DNA of 64,000 bases from Ensifer adhaerens (lineage in GTDB: Bacteria; Pseudomonadota; Alphaproteobacteria; Rhizobiales; Rhizobiaceae): the NCBI RefSeq assembly GCF_020035535.1, contig NZ_CP083350.1, positions 186,001-250,000 on the forward strand, written 5' to 3'. Both the position numbers and the translations under genes were made by a program. The notes below the pieces were generated by a model, which saw only the letters and a program-made list of their open reading frames with translations, was not told where the DNA came from and did no database searches. Shown in pieces: positions 1 through 9,039 of the stretch (positions within the stretch are counted from its first letter, which is position 1; each line of letters begins with the position of its first letter).

Positions 1-822
1 AGCGGTCCGTTCGTGGGCAAGGATCGGAATGCCGGAGGCTTCGCTGACACCGTCGGCGATGGCCGGCGTCGATGCAAGCACCGGTCCTCCGTCCCGCAGA
101 CTGCCGATCTCCAGGAACGGGCACACGACGCCGCCGGCCTCGGCAACGAGCAGGAGCCCGGCGAGGCAGTCCCAGGAATTCATGTGCAGCTCCACATAGG
201 CATCGGAGCGCCCATCAGCGACATAGGCAAGCGCCAGTGCTCCGGACGCCCCGCGCCGGACATTGGCGCCCTTGGCGAGCATCAACCGCATGGTTTGTAG
301 ATAGGTCTCGTCCGGCACCCGGCGTGACCAGCCCATTTCGACGGAGGCTGCATCGAAGGTGACCGTCGACGAGATGCTTATGGGCTTGCCGTTCAAAGTC
401 GCCCCAGCGCCTCGTCGACAAAAGTAGAGCTCGTCCTGGGCCGGATTGTAGATCGCGCCGATCTCTGCACTGCCCCCTTCGACATAGGTGATCGAAATGC
501 AGAAATGCGGAATTCCGCGCGCGAAATTGGCGGTGCCGTCCACCGGGTCGACGACCCACACGCGGTCGCCGATCGAGCCGCCGCCCTCCTCGCCCAGAAA
601 CGCATCTCCAGGAAAGTGCGTGGTGATAGCCTGACGGATATGGGCCTCGGATGCGGCATCGGTTTCCGTGAGGAAATCCTGTGGCCCCTTCAGCGAGAAG
701 CCGCGCTCGGAACTCTCCTTGAAGCCGCTCAGCACCAATGCGCCGGCAGAGCGAATGACGTCCCGACATAACGACGCCCGTCCTGCGAGGTCATTCGAAT
801 AGCGCGGATTGTGATCGTTCAT
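1..822 (-). CDS. Inositol monophosphatase family protein (3' end outside window)
   Basis: This reading frame starts with ATG at 822 and runs without a stop to base 1, giving at least 274 residues, so the C-terminus lies outside the window. The metal-binding signature WVVDPVDGTANFARG and the later NSWDCLAGLLLVAEAGG are the two classic motifs of the IMPase/HisN/CysQ superfamily, and GEEGG supplies another metal ligand. These enzymes are Mg-dependent phosphatases of small phosphorylated metabolites (inositol-1-P, histidinol-P, PAP). The sequence does not decide the substrate. The frame was read directly from the reverse strand; shorter overlapping frames in the area are shadows. A 32-bp palindrome lies 14 bp upstream. 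Confidence 0.85.
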   Translation of the reverse strand, partial: MNDHNPRYSNDLAGRASLCRDVIRSAGALVLSGFKESSERGFSLKGPQDFLTETDAASEAHIRQAITTHFPGDAFLGEEGGGSIGDRVWVVDPVDGTANFARGIPHFCISITYVEGGSAEIGAIYNPAQDELYFCRRGAGATLNGKPISISSTVTFDAASVEMGWSRRVPDETYLQTMRLMLAKGANVRRGASGALALAYVADGRSDAYVELHMNSWDCLAGLLLVAEAGGVVCPFLEIGSLRDGGPVLASTPAIADGVSEASGIPILAHERTA

Positions 823-835
823 CGGGAGACTCCGT

Positions 836-867
836 TGCACACGCGTGCACATTTGCACGCGTGTGCA
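836..867. promoter_or_regulatory. Perfect inverted repeat upstream of the IMPase-like gene
   Basis: Two 14-bp arms, TGCACACGCGTGCA and TGCACGCGTGTGCA, are exact reverse complements separated by four bases. Each arm is itself nearly palindromic around a central CG, as LacI-family operators often are. It sits directly upstream of the minus-strand gene start at 822 and downstream of the Lrp-like gene. An operator is the likeliest reading. A terminator is less likely because no T-tract follows on either strand. Confidence 0.5.
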
Positions 868-906
868 CCTCACGCAAGCGGAATCTGCGCCTGCGTCTCG
901 TCGTCT

Positions 907-1383
907 CTATTGTCGCATTGAACGCTTCGTGCCGGTCCGCGTAGCGAGCACATTACGGATCGCAAAGCTCGAGTGGATCCGCGAGACACCAGGAAGAGCG
1001 GAGAGGATTTCCTTATGAATGCGCTCGAACTCGCCGGCATTGGCGACTTCGACGCGCAAGAGATAGTCCGACCCGCCGGTCATCAGGAAACATTCCTTTA
1101 TTTCCGGGTGCCTGCGTATCGCGGCCTCGAAACGGTCGAGGTAGTCCTCCGTCTGGCGATCGAGCGTGATGTTGATGATCACGGCAATGGAAGCTTCGAC
1201 GTTCGACGTGTCCACGAGAGCGGTATAGCCGCGGATAACGCCGGCCTGTTCCATCAGTTTTATGCGCCGAAGACAGGCCGATGGGGAGAGGCCGACTTCT
1301 GCGGCGAGACTCGCATTGCTTCGTCGGGCATCCAGCCGAAGCAGGCGAAGAATATTGCGGTCTATCGCATCAAGCGCGGACAT
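907..1383 (-). CDS. Lrp/AsnC-family transcriptional regulator (DadR-like)
   Basis: The 158-residue protein has the standard Lrp/AsnC layout: an N-terminal winged helix-turn-helix (residues about 4-62, with DRNILRLLRLDARRSNASLA and LSPSACLRRI) and a C-terminal RAM effector domain (about 70-148). It is divergent from the alanine racemase/D-amino acid dehydrogenase genes and separated from them by 125 bp, the arrangement of dadR in other proteobacteria, where the regulator senses L-alanine. It probably controls the dad operon and itself. The regulator family is certain; the assigned target is an inference from position. Confidence 0.9.
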   Translation of the reverse strand: MSALDAIDRNILRLLRLDARRSNASLAAEVGLSPSACLRRIKLMEQAGVIRGYTALVDTSNVEASIAVIINITLDRQTEDYLDRFEAAIRRHPEIKECFLMTGGSDYLLRVEVANAGEFERIHKEILSALPGVSRIHSSFAIRNVLATRTGTKRSMRQ

Positions 1384-1508
1384 GGCAGATCATTCCAATT
1401 CATCTTTGTTTCTTTCAATGATCATGATTTCACGCAACGATCAATCATTCTTTCCTCGGAAATTTCACGATCGTTTCACTAGTCTCGCGCCAATACGGGG
1501 AGGCTGGA
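1384..1508. promoter_or_regulatory. Divergent Lrp-like/dadX promoter region
   Basis: This 125-bp interval is clearly more AT-rich than its flanks and carries repeated GATCATT/TGATCA-like elements (near 1388, 1421 and 1439), as expected for Lrp-family binding. The likely operator and both divergent promoters lie here. No exact operator boundary can be assigned by eye. Confidence 0.4.
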
Positions 1509-2636
1509 ATGGACGGGACAATACAGGCGAAAAGGCAACACGCGGCGACCGCCACAGGCGGCGCATCGGGCTACCTGACCATCGACCTTGCGGCCATTGC
1601 TCGCAACTATGAAAAGCTGGCGGCGGAAGTCGCGCCGGCGCGTGCCGCAGCAGTCGTCAAGGCGGACGCCTACGGGCTCGGCGCCGTCAGGGTCGCGGCC
1701 AGGCTATACGAACACGGCTGCCGCCACTTCTTCGTCGCCCACTTCGTCGAGGCCCTGCGCCTCCAGCCAACTCTCGCCGCCGATGCCATTATCTATGTGT
1801 TGAACGGCCTTCAACCCGGCAATGAAACGGCCTGCGCCGAGCGCGGCATCGTGCCGATCATCAATTCACTGGAGCAGTTGCAGCGCTGGAGCCACACGGC
1901 GAGGACGCTCGGCCGCAAGCTGCCGGCGGCGCTGCAGTTCGATACCGGCATGTCGCGTCTCGGCATTCCACCGGCGGAACGCGCTGCCGTTGCCAGCCTG
2001 CTCGGCGACTACATTGATGTCCGGTTCATCATGAGCCACCTTGCCTCCGCCGACGAGGCTGCGAGCGAACAGAACGGAAGCCAGCTTGCCGAGATGAGCC
2101 GTATCACGGCTGAATTCCCGGAGTTCGACCTGTGCTTCGCCAATTCGGGCGGCATCTTCCTCGGCAGGCCCTATCACGGTGTACTTGCCCGCCCCGGCAT
2201 CGCGCTCTACGGCGGGGCACCGATCGCCAACCAACCGAATCCGATGGCCCCCGTCCTGCGCCTCGATGTTGCGGTCGTGCAGACCCGCACGGTCCCCGCC
2301 GGCGCGCGCGTCGGCTACAGCGGTACCCATATTGCCGCTGGCGAAACCCGTCTTGCCACCATTGCCGCCGGTTATGCGGATGGTCTGCCGCGGTGCCTGA
2401 GCGACCGGGGCGCCGTATATTGTGACGGGGTTCGCCTGCCGATCGTCGGTCGCGTCTCGATGGACAGCATCACCGTCGACATCTCCGCTCTACCGGAAGG
2501 TCGCTTGCACCTCGGCAGCCTCGTGGAGGTGCTCGGCCCCCATCAGACGCTCGAAGATATTGCACGCGACGCAGGCACCATCGCCTATGAAATTCTGACC
2601 GGCCTCGGCCAGCGCTACGAGCGGCAATACCGCTGA
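1509..2636 (+). CDS. dadX: Alanine racemase, catabolic type
   Basis: The 375-residue protein is a PLP-dependent fold-III alanine racemase interconverting L- and D-alanine. The PLP lysine is K51 in AVVKADAYGLG, the second catalytic residue is Y270 in VGYSGTH, and RPGIALYGG (228-236) and GYADGLPR (288-295) are family signatures. It precedes dadA by 27 bp and is divergent from an Lrp-type regulator, so the catabolic DadX role (feeding D-alanine to DadA) is favoured over cell-wall Alr. The start at 1509 is preceded by GGGGAGG. Length matches the family. Confidence 0.92.
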   Translation: MDGTIQAKRQHAATATGGASGYLTIDLAAIARNYEKLAAEVAPARAAAVVKADAYGLGAVRVAARLYEHGCRHFFVAHFVEALRLQPTLAADAIIYVLNGLQPGNETACAERGIVPIINSLEQLQRWSHTARTLGRKLPAALQFDTGMSRLGIPPAERAAVASLLGDYIDVRFIMSHLASADEAASEQNGSQLAEMSRITAEFPEFDLCFANSGGIFLGRPYHGVLARPGIALYGGAPIANQPNPMAPVLRLDVAVVQTRTVPAGARVGYSGTHIAAGETRLATIAAGYADGLPRCLSDRGAVYCDGVRLPIVGRVSMDSITVDISALPEGRLHLGSLVEVLGPHQTLEDIARDAGTIAYEILTGLGQRYERQYR

Positions 2637-2663
2637 CCCCTTCTCTTTTTGCTTGAGGGCATC

Positions 2664-3914
2664 ATGAAAGTTATCGTTCTCGGAGCCGGCATCATCGGCG
2701 TGACGTCGGCCTACCAGCTCGCCAAGGCGGGACATGAGGTGACGGTCATCGACCGTCAGCCCGGCCCTGCCCTGGAGACGAGCTTCGCCAATGCCGGCGA
2801 AGTCTCCTTCGGCTACTGCTCGCCCTGGGCAGCACCCGGCATCCCCATGAAGGCGATGAAGTGGCTGTTCATGGAGCATGCGCCTCTGATCCTGCGGCCG
2901 AAGGTCGACACGGCCATGCTGTCGTGGATGGTGAAGATGCTCTCCAACTGCACATCCAAGCGCTACGCCATCAACAAGAGCCGGATGCTGCGCCTTGCCG
3001 ACTACAGCCGCATCTCCCTCGCCACGCTGCGTACAGAGACGGGCATTGCCTATGACGAGCGGATGCAGGGCACGTTGCAACTGTTCCGCACGCAGCAGCA
3101 GCTCGATGCCTCCGGCAAGGACGTCAAGGCGCTCGCCGCTGACGGCATTCCCTACGAGGTCCTCGACCGCGACGGCTGCATCCGCGTCGAGCCGGCACTG
3201 AAGCATGTGCGCGAAAAAATCGTCGGTGGCCTGCTGACGCCGAAGGACGAAACCGGCGACTGCTTCAAGTTCAGCAACGCGCTCGCGAAAAAGGCCGAAG
3301 AACTCGGCGTACGCTTCAACTATGGCAGCATCATCCGCGGCCTCGACGTCGAAGGCGGTCGCGTCCGCGGCGTTGTCACCGCGCACGGGACGTTGCAGGC
3401 CGACGCCGTTGTGGTGGCACTTGGCAGCTTCTCGCCGCTCCTCGTCAGGCCGCACGGCATCCGCCTGCCGGTCTATCCGGTCAAGGGCTATTCCCTGACG
3501 ATCCCGATCACCGATGCGTCGCGCGCGCCGGAATCGACCGTGATGGACGAGACCTTCAAGATCGCCATCACCAGGCTCGGCGACCGCATCCGCGTCGGCG
3601 GCATGGCCGAGATTTCCGGCTACACCAACGATCTCGGCGAGCCCCGTCGCCTTACACTTCAACACTCTGTCACCGACCTCTTCCCCGGCGGCGACGTGTC
3701 GAAGGCGAGCTTCTGGTCGGGCCTTCGCCCGATGACGCCGGACGGTACGCCCGTCATCGGCGCAACGAAGGTCGAGGGTCTCTATCTCAACACGGGCCAC
3801 GGTACGCTCGGCTGGACGATGAGCTCCGGTTCGGCTCGGGTGATCGCCGACCTCGTCATCGGCCGCAAGCCTGAGATCGACGCGACCGATCTCGCAATCG
3901 CCCGCTACGCTTAA
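2664..3914 (+). CDS. dadA: D-amino acid dehydrogenase small subunit
   Basis: This 416-residue flavoprotein opens with the FAD-binding dinucleotide fold [19 protein letters not shown] and ends with the DAO-family segment [19 protein letters not shown] followed by GHGTLGWT. DadA oxidises D-alanine to pyruvate and ammonia at the inner membrane and passes electrons to the quinone pool. An upstream in-frame ATG exists at 2649, but ATG 2664 sits behind GAGGG and places the Rossmann motif directly at the N-terminus. It lies between the racemase and RidA in one operon. Confidence 0.93.
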   Translation: MKVIVLGAGIIGVTSAYQLAKAGHEVTVIDRQPGPALETSFANAGEVSFGYCSPWAAPGIPMKAMKWLFMEHAPLILRPKVDTAMLSWMVKMLSNCTSKRYAINKSRMLRLADYSRISLATLRTETGIAYDERMQGTLQLFRTQQQLDASGKDVKALAADGIPYEVLDRDGCIRVEPALKHVREKIVGGLLTPKDETGDCFKFSNALAKKAEELGVRFNYGSIIRGLDVEGGRVRGVVTAHGTLQADAVVVALGSFSPLLVRPHGIRLPVYPVKGYSLTIPITDASRAPESTVMDETFKIAITRLGDRIRVGGMAEISGYTNDLGEPRRLTLQHSVTDLFPGGDVSKASFWSGLRPMTPDGTPVIGATKVEGLYLNTGHGTLGWTMSSGSARVIADLVIGRKPEIDATDLAIARYA

Positions 3915-3949
3915 GCGGCTCCGTTCAACCACTTTCGAGGAGACAAATC

Positions 3950-4327
3950 ATGATCCAGGAAATCCACACGAACGACGCGCCGGGCGCCGTCGGCCCCTTC
4001 TCGCAGGCGATCAAGGTCGGCAACCTGCTGTTCGTCTCCGGCCAATTGCCGATCGATCCGGCGACCGGAGAGTTCAACTCGGATGACGCGATCGCGCAGG
4101 CAGATCAGTGCCTCAAGAACCTTGCCGCTATCGCAGCCGCCGCCGGCACGAGCCTTTCCAACACCGTCAAGACGACGGTCCTGTTGACCGATCTCGGCAA
4201 TTTCGCCGAAATCAACAAGGTTTATGCCGGCTTCTTCGCCAAGCCGTTCCCCGCACGCGCCTGCTACGAAGTGAGCGCACTGCCAAAGGGCGCAAAGGTC
4301 GAAATCGAAGCCGTCATCGCGCTCTAA
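3950..4327 (+). CDS. ridA: RidA family reactive intermediate deaminase
   Basis: The 125-residue protein has the RidA/YjgF signatures GPFSQAI (15-21), R103 in PARACYEV and E120 in KVEIEAVIAL, the arginine and acid used in imine hydrolysis. RidA converts 2-iminoacids such as 2-iminopropionate to keto acids. That fits its place 35 bp behind dadA, whose reaction makes iminopyruvate from D-alanine. GAGGAG precedes the start. Belonging to the dad operon is inferred from spacing and chemistry. Confidence 0.92.
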   Translation: MIQEIHTNDAPGAVGPFSQAIKVGNLLFVSGQLPIDPATGEFNSDDAIAQADQCLKNLAAIAAAAGTSLSNTVKTTVLLTDLGNFAEINKVYAGFFAKPFPARACYEVSALPKGAKVEIEAVIAL

Positions 4328-4357
4328 GCGAGCCGGTTGCGAACCCGTCAATCGAAT

Positions 4358-4375
4358 GGGCGGCCTACGCCGCCC
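4358..4375. terminator. Hairpin between convergent ridA and hydrolase genes
   Basis: GGGCGGC (4358-4364) and GCCGCCC (4369-4375) form a 7-bp perfect GC stem with a 4-base loop in the 95-bp gap between two convergent genes. There is no clear T-tract, so it may act as a weak bidirectional terminator or an mRNA end-stabilising hairpin. Confidence 0.45.
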
Positions 4376-4422
4376 AACCTCTGCAAGCATGGTGTGGCTT
4401 GAGCCCGCGCCAGCAGCGCCCA

Positions 4423-5121
4423 TCACCATCCGGCGCGTTGTCGATCGAGCCACTCCCCCATGACGGTCGCGAGGCGCTGCGGCGCCTCCATCGGAACCAT
4501 GTGCCCGGTGTTTTCGATAACTTCGAGGCTTGAGCCGGCGATCCCCTCATGAAGCTCGAGCGCTTCGGCTCGAGACCTCAACCGGTCCTGTTCCCCAGCA
4601 ATGACGAGGGTCGGACAGTTGATCGTTTTCAGATCAACCCGTTCATCTCGCCGATCGATCAGCGACTGCCTGCGAAAGACATCGCCTCCCAACCGCTGCC
4701 CCGCCGCCTGAATGCGCTCGACAATGTCTGCGCGGTCGGCATTGTCGGGATGCAGCGACGAGGCGACGGCCACCCTGCTCAGTCCCTTGAAAACGGCACT
4801 GCCTGTCTGCCTGGAGATTGCGGCCTTTCGCTGAAATTCGACGTTGCTGTCGCCGCGTGCGGATGTTGCGACAAGCACAAGGGCTGAGACCCGACCGGCA
4901 GCCTGCCGCACGATTTCCCGAGCGACGTACCCGCCCATCGAGAAGCCGACGAGCACGAACTTGGGCGGCGCTTCCGCGAGAGCGCGGCGCGCCATGGCCG
5001 CTATCGAACTGTCCTGCGAAAGATCTGCGTATGAAACGGGACCAAAGTCGCTCAACGCGGGCGCCACATCGCGCCAAAGATCGGCATCGAGCATGAAACC
5101 CGGGACCAGAATCGTTGCCAT
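4423..5121 (-). CDS. Alpha/beta hydrolase
   Basis: The 232-residue protein has the complete alpha/beta-hydrolase triad: nucleophile S61 in VGFSMGGYVA, an acid in VIAGEQDRLRS and the histidine in NTGHMVPMEAP. There is no signal peptide, so it is cytosolic. The substrate cannot be read from the sequence; relatives include esterases and 3-oxoadipate enol-lactonase-like enzymes. It converges on ridA and is followed upstream by a 412-bp non-coding stretch, so it appears to be a single-gene unit. Confidence 0.85.
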   Translation of the reverse strand: MATILVPGFMLDADLWRDVAPALSDFGPVSYADLSQDSSIAAMARRALAEAPPKFVLVGFSMGGYVAREIVRQAAGRVSALVLVATSARGDSNVEFQRKAAISRQTGSAVFKGLSRVAVASSLHPDNADRADIVERIQAAGQRLGGDVFRRQSLIDRRDERVDLKTINCPTLVIAGEQDRLRSRAEALELHEGIAGSSLEVIENTGHMVPMEAPQRLATVMGEWLDRQRAGW

Positions 5122-5533
5122 GTTTCGCTACCTCGCCGCGCATATCGCCTGACGCTACCGGAAGATGAGGGTCGGGTCTTCAAGGAAAGACACTCACCCT
5201 GGGCCAGACGCCGCCGGGACGCACGGCCGCACCTCGAACGTCCAGCCCCCAGCGCAAGCGCGGCCCTTTGAATAGTCGGGATCCGTTCGCCTGGCGGTCC
5301 AGAGAGGCTGCGAAGCCATTCCACATCCACATGGCGATCCTTGATATTTATAGATTTTTATTCCCACAGCGTGGACTTTTCAGCACGAACGTGCCAATAG
5401 ATATCCATATTGCGACGCGCCGTCGTATTTGCGAAGCAATTTGGTGAGCGCGTTTTCCCTTTTCGCTGATTGCTTCATCAGCCCCCATCAAACGAAGGAG
5501 AGTGCCCTGCTTCCGGAGCCGGGCCCAGTACAT
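5122..5533. promoter_or_regulatory. Non-coding stretch upstream of the betaine-type ABC importer
   Basis: This 412-bp gap holds the promoters of the minus-strand hydrolase and of the plus-strand importer operon. An AT-rich block near 5340-5370 and small inverted repeats (CAATA...TATTG around 5395-5413, and CGACG-CGC-CGTCG at 5413-5425) are visible. No gene or recognised riboswitch was seen. GGAG lies 16 bases before the chosen ATG at 5534. Confidence 0.35.
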
Positions 5534-6766
5534 ATGGCATTTGCAACTGAGAGCGACCCCTCGGCAAACGACCGACCGGTCAAGATCAGTATCAAGAACG
5601 TCTTCAAGGTGTTTGGTGAGCGGCCGGAACAGGCCCTCCGTCTCCTGAACGCCGGCAAGACCAAGTCTGAAATCCACGCAGCGACGGGCTGCACCATCGG
5701 CGTCAACAACGCGAGCTTCGACATTCGCGCCGGCGAGATCTTCGTCATCATGGGCCTTTCGGGTTCGGGCAAGTCGACCATGCTGCGCCTCATCAACCGC
5801 CTGATCGAACCCACGACCGGTTCGATCGAGATCGAGGGGCGGGACGTGGCGCGCATGCCGCTCGGCGAGCTGATCGCACTGCGCCGCCGCGACATCAGTA
5901 TGGTCTTTCAGTCCTTTGCGCTTCTGCCCAACCGCAACGTCATCGACAATGCCGCCTTCGGTCTCGAAGTCGCCGGCGTCAGCGAGGCGGAACGCACGCA
6001 ACGGGCCCGCGCAGCACTGCAGGCTGTCGGGCTCGATGGCTACGACAATAGCCGCCCTGATCAACTTTCCGGTGGCATGAAGCAGCGCGTCGGCCTCGCC
6101 CGCGCTTTGGCCGGCGAACCGTCGGTGCTTTTGATGGACGAGGCCTTTTCTGCGCTCGATCCGCTCATCCGCACCGAAATGCAGGACGAACTCGTCCGGC
6201 TTCAGGCCGAGCACAGCCGGACGATCGTCTTCGTCAGCCATGATCTCGACGAAGCGATGCGCATCGGCGACCGCATCTGCATCATGCAGAACGGCGAGGT
6301 CGTACAGGTCGGCACGCCCGACGAGATCGTGCTCAAGCCCGCCAACGACTACGTGCGCTCGTTCTTTCGCAACGTCGACGTTTCGCAGGTCTTTCGTGCC
6401 GGCGACGTCGCGCGCAAGACGCAGGTGACCATCATCGAGCGTCAAGGTGTTTCCGCCGCTGCCGCATTGGAGCGCATGGAGCACTTCGACAGGGAAGTCG
6501 CCATCATCCTCGGCCGAGACAAGACCTATCACGGCATGGTCAGCCGTACTTCGCTGATCGACACCGCACGCGACGGTGCAGGCCATTCCTACCGGCGGGC
6601 CTTCCTGCCGGACATCGCGCCGATCCTCGCATCGGAGAGCCTCTCCAATGTGCTCGGCACGGTCGCGGCCAGCCCCTTTCCCGTGCCCGTCATCGACGAA
6701 GCCGACCGCTACCTCGGTTCCATCAGCAAATCTGCGCTTCTCGAGACGCTCGATCGCACCGCCTGA
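5534..6766 (+). CDS. Betaine/choline-type ABC importer, ATP-binding subunit
   Basis: This 410-residue ATPase is of the ProV/OpuAA/ChoV type. It has Walker A in GLSGSGKST, the Q-loop FQSFALLPN, signature LSGGMKQRVGLARAL, Walker B VLLMDEAFSALD and the H-loop VFVSHD. The C-terminal ~130 residues resemble the CBS-like regulatory tail of osmoprotectant importers. The N-terminal NVFKVFG and helical insert before Walker A are typical of this subfamily. An in-frame ATG lies upstream at 5429, but 5534 gives the family's normal N-terminus. It leads an operon with permease and binding protein for a quaternary amine or similar substrate. Confidence 0.88.
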   Translation: MAFATESDPSANDRPVKISIKNVFKVFGERPEQALRLLNAGKTKSEIHAATGCTIGVNNASFDIRAGEIFVIMGLSGSGKSTMLRLINRLIEPTTGSIEIEGRDVARMPLGELIALRRRDISMVFQSFALLPNRNVIDNAAFGLEVAGVSEAERTQRARAALQAVGLDGYDNSRPDQLSGGMKQRVGLARALAGEPSVLLMDEAFSALDPLIRTEMQDELVRLQAEHSRTIVFVSHDLDEAMRIGDRICIMQNGEVVQVGTPDEIVLKPANDYVRSFFRNVDVSQVFRAGDVARKTQVTIIERQGVSAAAALERMEHFDREVAIILGRDKTYHGMVSRTSLIDTARDGAGHSYRRAFLPDIAPILASESLSNVLGTVAASPFPVPVIDEADRYLGSISKSALLETLDRTA

Positions 6767-6789
6767 TCCCGCCAGTTCGGAGACAAATC

Positions 6790-7674
6790 ATGACTTTCGA
6801 TATCGGCGACGGCGTTGACAGCGCCGTCAACTACGTGCTCGACAATTTCGCGCCGTTGCTCGACCTCATTGCTGAGGCCATCGGCGCCGTGACGAACAAC
6901 ATCCAGGCGCTGCTGCTCGCGACCCCCATGTCCGTCGGGCTCGCCGTCTTCGTGCTGCTATCGCTGTGGCGCGTCGGCTTTGGCTTCGCGGTCTTCACCG
7001 CCCTCTCGCTTTTCCTCGTCGACCACATGGGGCTTTGGTCCGCCATGATGGAGACACTGTCGCTGGTCCTCGCTTCGACCCTCGTTGCGATGCTGATCGG
7101 CTTGCCGCTCGGCGTTGCCATGGCCCGCAGCGACCGGGTTGCCGCCATCGTTCGGCCGGTGCTCGATCTGATGCAGACAATGCCGGCCTTCGTGTACCTG
7201 ATCCCGGCTGCGATGTTCTTCGGCCTCGGCGCCGTACCGGGGACGATCGCAACCGTCATCTTTTCCATGCCGCCGGTCGTGCGCCTTACCAATCTCGGCA
7301 TCCGGCAGGTGCATGTGGAGTTCATCGAGGCCGGCAATGCCTTCGGCTGCACTGCCCTGCAGTTGCTCTGCAAGGTACAGCTTCCAAACGCCATGCCTTC
7401 GATCATGGCCGGCATCAACCAGACGATCATGCTGTCCCTGTCCATGGTCGTGATCGCATCGATGATCGGCGCGGGCGGCATCGGCAACACGGTGTTGACC
7501 GGCATCCAGCGGCTCGATGTTGGCACCGGCTTCGAAGGCGGCCTCGCCGTCGTCATTCTCGCGGTCGTTCTCGACCGCCTTACCCAGAGCTTCGGAAAGG
7601 AGCGGGCCTCCCTCGGTTTCCGCCTCTTCCGGCGACAGACGCAACAGCCCGAGGTCTCGGCCGCCACGGCCTGA
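6790..7674 (+). CDS. Betaine/choline-type ABC importer, permease
   Basis: The 294-residue protein is a BPD-type permease with about six to seven membrane helices and the conserved cytoplasmic loop running from IEAGNAFGCT to QLPNAMPSIMAGIN, which contacts the ATPase. It has the ProW/OpuAB architecture with an extended N-terminus before the first conserved helix. It follows the ATPase gene by 23 bp and carries a GGAGAC ribosome site. Only one permease gene is present, so the channel is probably a homodimer. Confidence 0.88.
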   Translation: MTFDIGDGVDSAVNYVLDNFAPLLDLIAEAIGAVTNNIQALLLATPMSVGLAVFVLLSLWRVGFGFAVFTALSLFLVDHMGLWSAMMETLSLVLASTLVAMLIGLPLGVAMARSDRVAAIVRPVLDLMQTMPAFVYLIPAAMFFGLGAVPGTIATVIFSMPPVVRLTNLGIRQVHVEFIEAGNAFGCTALQLLCKVQLPNAMPSIMAGINQTIMLSLSMVVIASMIGAGGIGNTVLTGIQRLDVGTGFEGGLAVVILAVVLDRLTQSFGKERASLGFRLFRRQTQQPEVSAATA

Positions 7675-7746
7675 CGACCGGCGGACTTGCGCCAAAGATG
7701 GCGGCGTTCGCGCCTCCAAATGCGAACCCTCAAAAAAGGAGCAACT

Positions 7747-8622
7747 ATGTTCAAGACCCTCGTTTCAGTGAGTCTCGCGGCCGGTATCGCCGCCGGCACG
7801 TTCGGTTCGGCCTTCGCCGAAGACAAGACCCCGGTCAAGATTGGCTGGGCCGCCTGGTCCGACGCCGAATTCGTGACCAAGCTCGCAGCAAAGCTCATCA
7901 AGGACGAACTCGGCCACGAGGTCGAGCTGGTTCAGACCGACATCGCACCACTTTACCAGGGTGTGAGCCGCGGCGACCTCGACGCGATGATGATGGCATG
8001 GCTGCCCGAAACCCACGCCGATTACTTTGCCAAAGTGAAGGACAAGGTGACGACGCTCGGCACCGTCTATGACGGCGCCAAACTCGGCTGGGTAGTGCCC
8101 AAATACATTCCCGAAGACGCGATCGCCTCGATCGACGACCTCAAGAAGGACGATGTGAAGGAGAAGCTCAAGGGCCGGATCGAAGGTATCGATCCCGGCG
8201 CGGGCCTGACGCGCCTGTCCGAGCAAGCCGTCAAGGACTACGAACTCGACGGTTACAAGCTGCAGATTTCCAGCGAGGCCGGGATGCTGACCTCCATCGA
8301 CCGGGCAATGCGCAATGAACAATGGTTCGTCGCGACATCCTGGAGCCCGCACTGGATGTTCGGCAAGTATGAGCTTCGCTACATCGACGACCCGAAGACC
8401 GCGCTCGGAAAAGCCGAACACGTGGACGTGCTCGCCCGCAAGGATTTTGAGAAGGACAATCCGGAGGTCGCCGATTTTCTGTCGCGCATGAAGCTGCCGA
8501 TCGGCGATCTCGAGGCGGCGATGTTCAATGCCCAGGAGACCTCCTACGAGAAGGCCGTCGATAAATACATCGCGGACCACCCGGACCAGATCAAGGCCTG
8601 GCTCGCCAAGGAAGGCGGCTGA
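7747..8622 (+). CDS. Glycine betaine/choline-type ABC importer, substrate-binding protein
   Basis: The 291-residue protein begins with a Sec signal peptide (about residues 1-24, ending FGSAFA) and continues as an OpuAC-type periplasmic binding protein, starting VKIGWAAWSDAEFVTKLAAK. Aromatic residues suitable for a cation-pi cage around quaternary amines are plentiful (W29, W32 region, W76 region). The start at 7747 is preceded by AAAAAGGAG; an upstream in-frame ATG would bury the signal peptide. Glycine betaine, proline betaine, choline or histidine are possible ligands, and the sequence does not separate them. Confidence 0.88.
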   Translation: MFKTLVSVSLAAGIAAGTFGSAFAEDKTPVKIGWAAWSDAEFVTKLAAKLIKDELGHEVELVQTDIAPLYQGVSRGDLDAMMMAWLPETHADYFAKVKDKVTTLGTVYDGAKLGWVVPKYIPEDAIASIDDLKKDDVKEKLKGRIEGIDPGAGLTRLSEQAVKDYELDGYKLQISSEAGMLTSIDRAMRNEQWFVATSWSPHWMFGKYELRYIDDPKTALGKAEHVDVLARKDFEKDNPEVADFLSRMKLPIGDLEAAMFNAQETSYEKAVDKYIADHPDQIKAWLAKEGG

Positions 8623-8649
8623 CCGCGACGCGCCGATTTTCCGCTTCCG

Positions 8650-8667
8650 CCCGCGGCATCGTCCGCG
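8650..8667. other. Hairpin between binding-protein and XRE genes
   Basis: CCGCGG-CATCGT-CCGCGG forms a 6-bp all-GC stem between the binding-protein gene and the small regulator. It may reduce readthrough into, or protect the 3' end ahead of, the regulator gene. No T-run follows. Confidence 0.35.
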
Positions 8668-8698
8668 GACGGTTCTTCAGAGACAAAGGAGCATCGAT

Positions 8699-8968
8699 AT
8701 GCTGAACGATACGCTTGCACCGCGTGTCGCACGCGATACCAGCGATGACACGATTGGTGGCCGCATCTCCCTCGCCCGCGATGCCGCGGGCCTCACCGTC
8801 GAGCAGATTTCCGCCGTCGCCGGTGTGACCGAAGATACGTGGACCAGTTGGGAAAACGATCGCGCCGAGCCCAGGGCCAACCGCCTCGATATGCTGGCGC
8901 GAATTCTGCAGGTGAATATTGCCTGGCTGCTTGACGGACAAGGCAAGGGGCCTGCCGAGGCACGATAG
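8699..8968 (+). CDS. Small XRE-family helix-turn-helix regulator
   Basis: The 89-residue protein is almost only a Cro/CI-type HTH (residues about 20-75, with RISLARDAAGLTVEQISAVA and a WENDRAEPRANRLDMLARIL segment) and no effector domain. It is the last gene of the importer operon, 76 bp after the binding protein, with AAAGGAG before the ATG. A role in controlling the importer is plausible but rests on position only. Confidence 0.82.
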   Translation: MLNDTLAPRVARDTSDDTIGGRISLARDAAGLTVEQISAVAGVTEDTWTSWENDRAEPRANRLDMLARILQVNIAWLLDGQGKGPAEAR

Positions 8969-9039
8969 AGGCCAAGACCAGACCAAGGTGGACGGGAAAC
9001 GGTGTGCTGCGCTCGCAGCCCACCGTCGTCTCGCGAGCC

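Noticed and set aside
836..867. Palindrome as a rho-independent terminator
   Set aside because: No T-tract on either side and it lies upstream of, not after, the minus-strand gene; an operator fits better.
2490..3932. 480-codon open frame opposite dadA
   Set aside because: Antisense to a well-supported flavoenzyme gene; composition is that of a GC-rich shadow frame (Arg/Asp/Gly/His-rich) with no motifs.
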